Shown here: positions 23,787 to 35,273 of the stretch, in pieces
Numbering within the stretch: position 1 is the stretch's first letter
How the letters are laid out: every line of letters begins with the position of its first letter
DNA from: Anastatus disparis
Lineage: Eukaryota > Arthropoda > Insecta > Hymenoptera > Eupelmidae
NCBI GenBank assembly: GCA_017163975.1
Contig: JAFFSR010000227.1
Coordinates: forward strand, 372,001-436,000
Length of the DNA: 64,000 nucleotides
Reading direction: 5' to 3'
Notes under the pieces: model-generated
Database searches by the model: none
Told to the model about the DNA's origin: nothing
What the model saw: only the letters and a program-made list of their open reading frames with translations
Program-made: the position numbers and the translations under genes

Positions 23787-24286
23787 CATATTTCTTTAAT
23801 TTCTTCTTTTATATTCCTTTATTTGTTGAAAAAAACCTTTTTAATTAATTTATCGTTAATAAAATTTAAGTATAAATGATTGATTGCGCAACTTTTTAAA
23901 TATTTGACGTTATAGAAAAAAAAAATTTCTTCTGTCAAAACAATATAAAATTTACTTGTTTTGTGAAAAAAATAATTAATAAAAAACAAAAGAAACAAAT
24001 ATAATTAAAAGTTTAAATGCTTATTTATTTATAATAATAATGGCAATTATTATAAGTTACACAATCATAATAATAACAACACTTAATAAATATTATTTAT
24101 CTGATCTAATAATATTTTAGGCATTAACTAAGATAAATATTCTAACGACGATTCCCTATTCTATCATGTTTAAAAAAGTTTTACTTTAAATATTAAAATA
24201 ATTGTGCAGTCGATCATTGATAAATTAATTAAAAAGGTTTTTTTCAACAAATAAAGGAATATATAAGAAGAAATTAAAGAAATATG
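23787..24286. mobile_element. 500-bp fold-back element upstream of the THAP gene
   Basis: CATATTTCTTTAATTTCTTC and the following AAAAACCTTTTTAATTAATT at 23787-23854 are repeated in reverse complement at 24221-24286 with very few differences. Weaker pairing continues inward (AATGATTGATTGCGCAA against the complement of TTGTGCAGTCGATCATT). No coding content. It could be an independent MITE, or a terminal-repeat relic unrelated to the neighbouring transposase-like gene. Confidence 0.65.
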
Positions 24287-24611
24287 TTAGATTGAAATAT
24301 TAAATTTTAATGGAACCTTCATATTTGAATTTCGTATCAAGTCGCCGTGGCGCTACCAGACTTTTGTTGAACTATGTAGCGGCAGCTGACAGCTGAGAAA
24401 TTCTTGAAAAATAGGTTATCCAATCCATCCGTTATGTTTACGTTATCCTGAATCTTTATTATAAACTATCATCCGATTTTCTGCTTATTGGAAGATTAAG
24501 AAAAAAAAACATATCATTAGGATTAAATTTATCAGAATCAGAATTTCTAATGATAAATAATATATTAAATGTGTCTTCAGACATGATATTTATTGAAAAT
24601 ATTAAAGAAAA

Positions 24612-26610
24612 ATGAGTAAATCTAAAAAAAGTGATGTGATAAAAGCGAATAAAAAATGTTGTGTAGCAGAATGTACAATAAAAGCAAAAGAAAAAAGAAT
24701 TTATCATTGTTTTCCTCGATGCAGTAAAATTAAACAGCACTGGATTATTGTTTGTAAATTAGAGAAAAATGGTAAAAGTCAATGGAAGTCTGGTATGACT
24801 GTATGTAGCGTTCACTTTCAACCAAATGATTATTTAACAGGTAAATTTGAATCTTTATTATTGAATTTTCTCTTAAGTTTAAAATTAATTTAATGCTTGC
24901 ATTTTGTATTTTTTAGGTCCTGATAGTAAAAAAGAAGTATTAAAACCTACAGCAATCCCATCTTTAAATTTACCTACTGATTTCCCATTAAAATTAGCAT
25001 CAGAAAAAGTGCCTGCTGAACAAAGTGAATCTATCAATACAGGGTACGTAACTAATTTATTTATTATTAATATTCATTTTTATTATGGAGATTATCATTT
25101 TTTTGTAAAAATAAAATTGTTTTTCAGTGAAAATGAAGAAAATGTGACAACAATTATTTATGTTCCAAGTAAAAATGGTTCGACCATTATCACTAAAAGA
25201 CTAGATGATTTCAACATTGATATCAATAAGCAAAATAATTCTACAATTACAGAAGAAAATTTTGAAGATATTCAATACCAAAGCGATATGAATGTTGATC
25301 AAAACAATGCTAACAATATTCAGTATCAGATTAATAACATACAAATACCAAATGTTGCAAATGTAAAAACTTGTAGTGATAATAATATACTTAAAAAACA
25401 AGAAAATGACAAAATCATGAGAAAGAAAGAAAAAAGTTTTAATATCACTGTTCAGAAAACTAGCAAAAAAAAAATACTACAAGTTTCTGCAATAACTTTG
25501 TGCGCTGAATGTGGTCAGTATTGTAAAATTGAAGATGAAGATTTAATAGATGTAGGTTCAAAGAATCAAGGAACATTAGCAGCTGAAATATTGTTAGAAT
25601 TGCAAGAAGTCAATCCTACATGTGAAGATGAACGTATATTGCTCACTAAAAAAGGTATTGAAATTTGTGATAAAGCCCTTCAAAACAGTAATATTGATTT
25701 GATGGAACTGATAACTAATGATAATGAACTCATGGCTTTTACTGGAATTAATTTTGAATTATTAACTAAATTAACCAGAATAGTCTCTTTACACGAAGGT
25801 GCGTGTGTTGAAAAATATTCTATTCCTGTGAAAAACAGAATAGTTATATGTCTATGCAGGCTTCGGACAAATTTACCTTTTCGATGCATAGCAGTGCTGT
25901 TTGGAGTGCCTGAATCAGTTATTGCAAATGATTTTTTTAAAACTCTAAAATCTTTGTCAATATTACTAGATCAAGTTATCTATTGGCCAAATACAGAAGA
26001 ATTACTAAAAAATTTACCAAAATGTTTTCAGTCATTTAAACAAACTAGAGTTATATTAAATTGTAGTGAAATAGAGATTGAGAAACAAAGATGTTTAAAA
26101 TGTACGCTTAACCATATCTCTAATAATAGTGGACGTGAAATAGTCAAGTTAGTTTTGGGTGTAGCTCCCTCTGGTTTAATCATTTTTAAAAGTAAAGCAT
26201 TCAAAGATGAAGCTAAAAATACTTCTATATTTACACAAACAAATATTATGGAACAATTAGACCCAGAGAGAGAAGCAATAATGTCTGATAAAAGTTTAAA
26301 TATTGAATCTGATTGTGCTGAACGTAATATAACATTAATAAAACCACCAAAACTTGAAAAAAATCAATATTATAGTAAAAATGATGTGGAGCTTATTAAA
26401 AATATTTCTGCTGCTCGCATTCATGTTGACCGGACATTACAGAGATTTAAAATGTTTAAAATTTTACAAACTAAAGTTTCTTGGAGAATTGTACCTTATG
26501 TAAATGATGTTTGCACAATTATTGCTGGTATTGTAAATTTAAGAAATCCTATCCCACCGGATGAGGCATGTTTAAAATTAGCAGGTTTAATTTATAAAAC
26601 ATTTTCATAA
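24612..26610 (+). CDS. THAP zinc finger / DDE-4 transposase-like protein, possibly domesticated
   Basis: Three exons: 24612-24840, 24917-25043 and 25128-26610, giving 1839 nt or 612 aa, in one intact frame. Residues 1-77 are a THAP domain: C17-x3-C21 (or C16-x4-C21), then C65-x2-H68, with W44, the HCFP and VHF motifs, and a following AIP-type motif at the start of exon 2. THAP domains bind DNA. The middle is Asn/Lys-rich linker. The C-terminal part resembles DDE superfamily endonuclease (DDE_Tnp_4): a helix-turn-helix-like section with LPFRCIAVLFGVPES, then TRVILNCSEIEIEK, IMSDKSLNIE and AARIHVDRTLQRFKMFKIL. The family pattern is D in the first (DCTE-like), D in the second (ADKGF-like) and E in the third (HVER-like). 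Here they are N430, D506 and D553. So the strand-transfer chemistry is probably lost. The ATG has a good context (AAAAATGAG). Function unknown; DNA-binding regulator or dead transposase are both possible. Confidence 0.88.
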
Positions 26611-27910
26611 ATTAATATTATTAAGCTATACTAGTACAAAAAATCGTTTAGATAGATTTAAAGAAGTTTATTTATAGGATAATAATCAATAATGGTTTAT
26701 TAGAATTATTATTATGTTTAAAAATAAGAAACTGGAAACAAAACTGTTAAAAATTTATACATATTTTCAAGTTTAATTTACTTAGTTTAATATTAATAAT
26801 TTTTCACTTATAAGCACAAATGCCTCTTAAATTTTAAGTAACTTCAACTATAAAAATTACAGAATTGTAAAATATAGTTGTATTAATGACGTGATGCAAT
26901 TTTATACTTGAATTCTCAAATATAATAACACGTTAAACTTTTATAATACAAATTTTTATATTAACATTTTGGAAAAAGTTTTGCTCAACTTTTTAATTTA
27001 ATTGAACATAATCTTTAATTAAAAAAAGGACATACTTTGATATATGTACGCATTAATTGAATTCCTTTAGATTCTTAGGATTGCAGATTCTGTGTAAAAA
27101 TTCAAAATTCAAAGAATTTAGTGAATGCTATGCTCTTTGAAAATTCATAATTTATTAATAATAGAATTTCCATTGAATAATAATTGAGTGAATAAAATAT
27201 ATAAATATCTTAATCATTGCCAAAATTATTGATTAACATAATTTTTATTTGTACAGTGAAACTGTTTTATTTCTGAATTTTTCTACTTTTGTACTAATAG
27301 AATTCAAACTTTTTTTTTCATTTCCTCAAAACAAACTCATGAAGAATCTGCAATTCAAGGCTTTCTAACAACACATGTAAAAAATTTAAGCAAAATTTCT
27401 GGAAAATTATGAAAAAAAATTTACCTAATTTAGAATTTTTTTTTTTTTGAACTGACAATATTAAAAATGAGGAAACATTTATTTTGTACTATCTGAAAAG
27501 TAAGAAATTTCAAATAAATAATTTTTTTATAAAATAAAATGAAGAATCATTATTGAGGTTTTTTATTTTCTTCATAAAATAAAATAAAAATATAGTTTAT
27601 AATTCCAAACAATAATAGTAAAAAATACGATCCAGTTAGAATAAATTAAAATTTTTTATTACATACATTATTTTATAAAATCTACTTTACATGGCCTCAA
27701 CTCCATCGATCAATAGAAAACCTCTCTTATCAAGTTGACAACCCTTTACAATACCTGCTCTTCGTCTTTCACCGTTTTCTTTTAAATTTTAAATTACGTA
27801 ATACCTTTATCTCAACTATTTTCAAAAAGAATCTCACGTTTCGGAATAGAGAGGGCAGTCCTGGTACCACGATTGTATTTATAATATATTTTCATTGCTT
27901 GCTATATACA

Positions 27911-27929
27911 CATATATATATATATATAG
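27911..27929. repeat. (TA)n microsatellite
   Basis: About nine TA dinucleotides (CATATATATATATATAT), about 100 bp upstream of a short CG-dinucleotide run. Confidence 0.8.
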
Positions 27930-28030
27930 CAATTTGTGTTATAAGTTGCAGGCAGGCACAGAAAGCAAGCGCACGTTTCTAGAGGAGCTCCCTCAGTATA
28001 AGAGGATAAGTAGAAGGCACACAACATAAC

Positions 28031-28045
28031 GCGCGCGCGCACGCG
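28031..28045. repeat. (CG)n run
   Basis: GCGCGCGCGCACGCGG stands out in otherwise very AT-rich sequence. Confidence 0.75.
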
Positions 28046-30744
28046 GAAGAGCAGCCTTCCTTCCTCTAATATCCAAGTTAAAAATCCTAAAAAAGCAAAA
28101 AAAATGCTAATACATGAAATAAAAAAAAGCTAAATTTACAATAAATTGTAACAAATGTTCGTTATAGACTGTGCCCATGTATTCTTAATTAGATAATTAA
28201 ATATTAAAATTAAATAAAAGTTATTCGATCTTATGAAAAAGTATATGAAATAAACTGTAAATAAGAGATTTTTTGGATATTTTTTTTTCTTTTCATGGAG
28301 TCTGTTAATATATAAAGTGCGCATAATGTGCAAGTGCAAGTTTTATTCGAATAGTATATAGGCAGACCGGGTGAGTAGATGATACTTGTATATTTTCTGT
28401 TCTTTATAAAATCAAGGGGTGGGGGCAGACATTATATTATCATATTCATATTTGTGGAGTCTATGTGACCGTCAAGCAACTGTTATATGACCTCACCTTG
28501 TCTTTTTTAACAAAATTAAAAATTTTAAAAGATTATTTTTTTTTATTAAGCAAATATTGGCATAGCATGATGAAAGTAAGATTCACGTTCCCCGGCTGAT
28601 TCTCAACTCTTATCTTTCTTTCTCTCTGCTTTAACTCCTCTATGTACAAGACTATTAATGCTAAAAAGAGAGACAGAGTTAAAGGACAGAGGCGCTCGAT
28701 TGATCGATCAGCTAGCGCGCGCACTTTATGACCGAGCCAAGAGAAAGACAGAAAAAAAGAAGCACAAGTTTCCCAAAGATTAAAACTTTGAAATATCTTT
28801 TTTCTTTTCTTTTTTTCAGATAAGAGAAACAAAGTAAAAGAGATAATAAATGCTGTAGAAGTGATAAATTTTTCTTTCTTTTTTTCTTATGAAAATTAGA
28901 GTTTCAAGCGTATTTGTGCTGGGAGACTAGTGAATCTGAATAAAATATACACATATATCAGGTATTTTTTTCCAACTGACCCGTCCGTATATTGAAAATT
29001 ATTCGCAACGTAATGCTTTTAAATTATATGCTACTCTGTGACTGAATATGACGTTTCATAACCGATTACACATTTTCGTCAAACCATACTGTTATTTTTT
29101 AGTTATTCTTGGAATGTTTTATTTTTTACAATCATTTGTAATTACAAATTAATGAAAATTCATCTTTTATTTTAAATCTTTTTAAAAATTAAATAAATCT
29201 TCTTTTTTAACTAGAAAAAGTAGCTGAACAATAATACATTCAAGTAGCAACATTCGAATCAAATTAATTTTTAGTTTATTCAAACTTTTACAGTTAAGAA
29301 AAAAATGGAAAAATTCTAATATTTTCTTGAATACATAATATTATAATAAAATGTAAAAAAAAGGTTATTTAATAGAGAATTTCATTTTCTCTTTGAAATC
29401 ATTGAGAAAAAGGAATATCTCATCAGCAAATGAATATATATAGAATTGTTTTGAGCATTGTTAGAGAAAGGCCAAAATTAGAAAGACTTGACAACGTTTT
29501 CAATAAAAATTTATATTACGACAATGTAAATTTAAAATTTGCTTTTAATTTATTTAAAAATCGTAAAATGAGCTAGTAAGAGTAATAAGTATAAATATTT
29601 AAGAGAGTGTAAAAAGTTTATGGAATTATTCAATATTTTTTTTTTATTCTTCATTCAAGTTATTAGTATCCAAAAAAAACCTTTAGATATTCATAATAAA
29701 TACTCATATGCTTTTACTTCTTTTAATTAGCAAAGTCAATCATCCATTATTTTTTAATAAAATCAAATGATTTTTCAATTAACGTCTTTTAATTTTAAGA
29801 AATGCCAAAAATAACTAAACTTTTGGTTCTATTAGTGACGTAAAACTTTACATAACTATTTACGTCAATCGTATAAAATACATTTCTTTTTTCTATAAAT
29901 CACATTTATTTACCAAACATTCACTATATATACTCAATAAACAAAATAGAAATACTTACGCAGTTAATATTACGTTTTTAATAAATATAAAAAGTGCAAA
30001 ATCTTTTAACAATTTTTTAACGCCGCCGAAGCACACAGCAGTGTTTTTTTATTTCTATCTAAAATCTTTTTACTCTCTATCCTCTTTTAAAAAGGTGATG
30101 GATAAATTCTGTCATCACGATAAGACGGTTTTGATTGGTTAACATAAAACAAGTGACAAAAATTTGAAATTTAGAATCAAATTTTGAAATTTTAATGAAT
30201 TATGTTAACTAATAAACAAATAAAACAAGGCGCGCGCTTTAAATTGCTAGTACTATAAAAATGTAATTTCAAAGAAATTTTTTTTTACAATTGAATGATT
30301 TTTTTTAACATCGATCATAAGATTATCATAAAGAAAAACATGCTTGCTAGAAATCACAAAGAAAAAAGATTAAAAAGAATGGCAGGCGAAGATGAGCATT
30401 AAAAAAATAAGTGACAATCTAAAAAATGGAGGCAACAATATATGCAAAAACAATAAAAGAAAGGGCATTAATTCGAGTCATATGAAGAAAGATGATACTT
30501 TGACTGAGTGAGATATCAACTTTTATTGGTTTTATTTAATAAAAACGTTTTATAATTTTGTTAAATTATTTAAATATTATTTTTTTGGAAAAAATTTTTT
30601 ATTCGAAAAAAAATTACTTGCTACTAAGCCTAAAAAATACTAGACTACCCGAATGACTAAAACAGATCTCTTCGGAGAGTCGAAAAGGGAAAAGGGGTGC
30701 ACTGCGAGCGGGCTTTTTGAATGTGACTTCATTAATAGTTCACA

Positions 30745-32420
30745 TTGAATAGGTGTGAGCTCCTATGTATCAGCCATTCTTATGATCTGTTTGGAGTAGC
30801 TGAGATCTGGCTTGGACCGACTGTCTCTGATGACGTCATTCAGATTAAGGGGTATAAAATATTTAGACAGGATAGAAAGCTTCATGGAGGAGGGGTTGCC
30901 CTTTACGTTAAAAATAGTTTGGAATGTGATATATTGGCTTTTTCGAATACTTCAACTATTACTATTAGTGATAAGCCTGAAGTACCTGAATATATTTTTT
31001 GTTCCGTTAAAACTGGTAACTCTCAATCTGTGTTAGTTTCCGTCATTTACCATCCTATTGCCATTTCGTTTACAAAAAAACTCTAATCTAATTAATTCGT
31101 TAATAAATTTAACTCCCGATTTTTCATTCAAAGTTATAATGGGACATCTGAATGCCGATCTCCTACGAGAAAGCAGTAATGCGAAGTTTCTTAATAAGCT
31201 ATCCCCTGAACTTTCGCTTCAGTTAGTCCAGCACGGTATCACGCATATAACTCCATCATCTCGCACATGGATCGACCTGATTCTTGTGGATGACAATGAC
31301 ATCATACTTGTCGCATGTAACTTGCCTGCAAACTTTCATAATCGGCACAACTTAATTGACGTTTCTATAGCCTATAATTTATGCAGTTTAGAGCGTAATA
31401 CTTAAAGCATTACCGTTATTGGTGAACATCTTGTGACACTTTTCAATTCCTCTTTTGCTCGGAAGGTTTTTCCTGGCCTTTGGGAGCAGGCACGTATTAT
31501 GTCATTGAAGAAGTTTTCTGCACTTAAAACGCCTAAGGACTTCAGGCCTATTGCTATTCTGTTTCCTTTCAAAGGTACTTAAAAAGATCACTCATAACCA
31601 ATTTCAGGAGTACATTACTACAAATGAATTACTTGACCCAATAGAGACTGGCTTCTGAAAGCACAATCCGACGCAAACATTTCTCTTGTGGATTAGCTCC
31701 TATATATCAGGAAAGAAACAAATGATTCCCACGCATTTAAATGAAGAATCGAGTTGGCTGACAACCAACCTTAGGAGTTCCACAGGGTTCGGTATTGGAA
31801 CCTCTGTTGTTTTGCCTTTATATTAATGACGTACATGACGCTCCATGCTTCTCAGGAGTTGAGAAGACGAATACAGAGGTTACAAAATTCATGTGTGAGA
31901 TATGTAATGAGTTTGAGACTTAGATTGGCTGCGCACTGATTCGAGGAAACAATATTTTTTGGCTGTACTTATGTACAAAATCGTGCGCAAGAATACTCGG
32001 GAGCATCTAGTAGGTCTCTTCACTGAATGTGTACTCAAGGTGGCTACTAGGGAAGAGACTTAGGGAGAGTCCAGATGACGGAACTTTTCGAGACCTGACC
32101 CGCCCCGTACCCGTGCCCATAAGATTCTCGAGTGGAGTGTTCCATCTAGACTACCTTGTGTTCTCTGAGAATATAATATAAAATTTAGTAGGAAGGCATC
32201 ATACGTTTACTTTCGAACTTCTCAGAGAGCAGGAGGTAGTCTAGATGGATCACTCCACTCGAGAATCATACGGGGACGGGTAAGGGTACTGAGACTGAAG
32301 GGAATTCCTCCCAAGTTCAAGGTGTGCATTTTTGGAATTCCCTACGTGCTGAAATTGAGCATCTTCCATCTCTCAGCAGGTTCAAGATGGCGATGACAGG
32401 ATACTTGCTTGGCCTTCAAT
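30745..32420 (+). pseudogene. Degraded non-LTR retrotransposon (LINE) with endonuclease and reverse transcriptase remnants
   Basis: Three reading frames carry pieces of a LINE polyprotein. 30745-31086 encodes an AP-endonuclease-like segment (DLFGVAEIWLG, RQDRKLHGGGVALYVKN). 31058-31405, in another frame, continues it (VIMGHLNADLLRESS, SSRTWIDLILVDD). About 31500-31630 gives LKTPKDFRPIAIL and an LSKVLKKI-like stretch with a frame break. About 31760-31855 gives LGVPQGSVLEPLLFCLYIND, the reverse transcriptase fingers/palm region. 31900-32090 gives RKQYFLAVLMYKIVRKN, typical of the C-terminal end of such proteins. Large parts including the usual FADD catalytic segment are missing. Multiple frameshifts and stops mean it cannot be active. 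The 5' and 3' ends are approximate. Confidence 0.88.
32099..32288. mobile_element. 190-bp MITE nested in the LINE
   Basis: Inverted arms of about 70 bp (GATTCTCGAGTGGAGTG, CCATCTAGACTACC, TTCTCTGAGAA, and their complements) lie inside the LINE remnant. CTGA stands on both sides (32095-32098 and 32289-32292), a possible 4-bp target duplication. The LINE coding text resumes after it. Confidence 0.72.
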
Positions 32421-32429
32421 AATAGATAT

Positions 32430-35041
32430 TCTCCTTATGTTAATTTATTATGTGTAGTCCCGTATATAGGTTTAAGGTGTGCTTGTATTTATAGTATGAT
32501 TGATGAGTGGATGGTTGAGAGTAAATTTGTTACTTTTTACTTTTAATTATAATCCGCATTATTTTATTATATTTTAATTTTATTTGTTTGACTGGTAGAT
32601 ATTAATTCGACGGATTTGTTTATTTCTTTTTATTTTATTATTGTTAATATGTGTATTTTATTGTTCTAATGATCTATGACATCACTTTAAAAAGTGATTA
32701 ATTTATATAGTATTATTAATTTTAGGAAATCGACTGTGATATCATGAGTGCAATATTTACGTATAACGCTACAGTATTATTTTAATTTTGTATTTTATAT
32801 TATGTTAATATTTCTATTTATAATAAAGTAAAAAAATTTTTTAGTAATAATAAAATTTAAAAAATCGTAGAGACTAAAGGAATAAAATTTTTTTTTACTA
32901 ATTTAGGAAAATATTGGGTTTAAATAAATTATTAATAATTTAAACATTTGTAATTTTCTAACAATGAAATAGAAAATTAGAGGGCCACTAGTCATGATCA
33001 ATGTTTCATATATTATGATCAGCCTATGTTATGTGATAGCATTTTTATGCATTGTTTTAGAGGTATCATAAATCCAAAATACCAATTCTCGAAATTTAAT
33101 TAGAGAAAAAAGCTAAAATTCCATAGAACATACACACTCGTTTAGTTTTCAACAAATAATTAAGTTGTTAATTTAATCACAAATCTTTTATGTTTATTAT
33201 TTATAACTGGGAATCTAAAAATATAACTTGTATTAAATTATAATTTATACAGTGGGACATTGAAATTTTCATACTAGAAATTTAGAAATATGTGAAAAAT
33301 TTTTTTTTTTTTGACTTAATTTAAATTCTTTATTTTTGTTTTAAATATTCCGAAAAAAAAACCTGTGAGCCCGGGACCTGGACAAGCTGACCGACTCGAT
33401 TTCGGTGAAAAGAGGTCCCTAAAGGTACCCTAAGTATTTAAGGTCCCTGTAGGGTGCCTAGGGTTCTAATGGCGTGTGGGGTTTTAGTCCCATGCAACTC
33501 ATTTTCAATTCCCTTTGTTACCTTTTATACCTACGCCAATCATGTATTTTATTCGTTTTTTTATGGAAAAATTTTTCTTTTACTCTAATGTTTCAATAAA
33601 TAATTTCACACAATCCTGTTACTTTGTTTTTTTTGCAACTTTTAAAGAAATACCTTTTTATAAATACTTCTACGTTTTTAGAAAATTTTCTGCGGTTCAA
33701 ATTATTTTCTTTAAAGTTTTGAATAATAGCACGCAACAATGTTCTAAATCGACACCGCCTGGGTCATTGTTCCCTATCTTCTATTTTCATGATATAGTTT
33801 CATTTCTTAAACGATTGTGCCAACCTTATCAAACTTATAGTAATATTTGTTATAAAGTAATAAAAATCGTTATAATGCAGAAATGTCCCAGCTCTCCTAT
33901 AAAATATAGTAAGTTTTATTACTATCTATAACTAAAGTTATAATCTATTTTTCTCAGTGTAGTATTTTACGCGAATTAAAAAGATCTCATTTTTTAAAAT
34001 TATTTATTTATTTAAATAACAGCACGTATTTAGCAATTTTTTCTCATATTTTAAATTGACATTATTAGTAATCGGTTAAATATTGGCATTTTTTAAAAGA
34101 CCAAAAAAATTTCCGGTATGAATATAAATTGACAAAATAACTTTTCTAAAGCTGCTGTCCTTTTATAACTTTACATTATGATGTTTGTTTTTCATTATAA
34201 TTTATTATTGAATTTTAAAAATTATTTGTAAGTTCAAAAGAAAAATTATAAATTATAAATTAAAGCAAAATTGATAATTAAAAATCAATCAGTGACATTT
34301 TTAATCATAAAACTATAAATATCACATCGCACACATATTCATTATTATCTTAAAATATTTCTTTATAATGGATAAGAATATGATTAATGCAGGTGTACAA
34401 GTCCAGATGTTGCGTGACTTGGCAAAAAAAAATTTTTAAATAAGAATTTATAAGATGGAATCGTTAATCTATACATCTTTTAGAGGATAACAAGATTAAA
34501 AAGCTGTTCTTTTGGTTTAGAATGAGCTTGCATTTGATGATGTATTCTGAATATATTTTACAAGTCTGCCGTTATTTTTGCAGTTTCACGTGTTAAGAAT
34601 TCATTTAACACAGTATTGAAGAAATATTCGAAACTGAATTTTTAGGTTAATGACAATGCAGTTTGTGAAAATTTAATAAACTTAAATATATTGATAAACT
34701 TATTTATATATTGGTTAGACTATTATTTATGACTTAAGAATCTGCATGATTATAACTATTAGATGCAAATAACCGATGAAATAGTACAAAAGATATTAGT
34801 GTTAATTAATTTTAAAATCTTTGAAATATTAATTTTACAAGAAATAAAGCGCTGGATAAAAATATTAAATCTTTAAATATAAATTTCATAAAAAAATTTT
34901 TTCAAAAGCCACTTTTTATGATACATTCTAAAATGATGTATCACCCAAAAAACAAACTATTTTCCAAATAAATAAATATTCTAATTATCTTTGGTTGTAA
35001 ATTTTCTAATAATTAAAGATTTATTTTAAAATTATTAAATG
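32430..35041. other. Gene-free stretch
   Basis: AT-rich, with one contrasting G/C-rich block at 33362-33500 that includes an imperfect stem-loop (CCCTAAAGGTACCCTA against TAGGGTGCCTAGGG). The 33515-33931 reading frame starts with a non-ATG codon and shows no recognisable domain. No gene is called. Confidence 0.5.
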
Positions 35042-35043
35042 TA

Positions 35044-35273
35044 CCGTAAAGGACGTAGTTCCTGATCAGGGCGTAATTTCTGATCATTATTTATTATAAA
35101 TCATAATCTTTAAGATTTTAGTAGGAAAAACCTTTTTTTAATTTATGAGGAAAAATAGATTGAGCGTAAGAAATGCTTCGTTTGTGTGAAAAAGAAATAT
35201 AATTTTACTTTTTTACATGTAAATATATGATCAGAAATACCTCTTAGGTGATCAGAAATTACGTCCTTCACGG
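35044..35273. mobile_element. 230-bp MITE, copy 1 (TA target)
   Basis: The termini CCGTAAAGGACGTAGTTCCT and AGAAATTACGTCCTTCACGG are inverted repeats of about 25 bp extending through TGATCA. TA flanks both ends (35042-35043 and 35274-35275), the signature of Tc1/mariner-type insertion. A copy of exactly the same length lies at 59880-60109 in the same orientation and is nearly identical throughout. Confidence 0.9.

Larger units (their letters stand above)
26611..30630. other. Gene-free stretch with microsatellites
   Basis: No gene was recognised over 4 kb. It holds a (TA)n run at 27911-27929, a (CG)n run at 28031-28045 and a less AT-rich patch at 28580-28760 with purine- and pyrimidine-rich tracts. 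Short reading frames here lack start context and domain content. Confidence 0.5.

Noticed and set aside
23510..23848. 112-aa frame upstream of the THAP gene
   Set aside because: Its 3' part lies in a fold-back element and the rest has no recognisable content.
24904..25127. Reading through the second THAP-gene intron as coding
   Set aside because: The frame stays open across 25044-25127, but the stretch is AT-rich and hydrophobic, and it is bounded by GTACGT and TTTTTCAG splice sites that keep the frame.
33515..33931. 138-aa reading frame
   Set aside because: Non-ATG start, AT-driven composition, no recognisable motif and no splice context.
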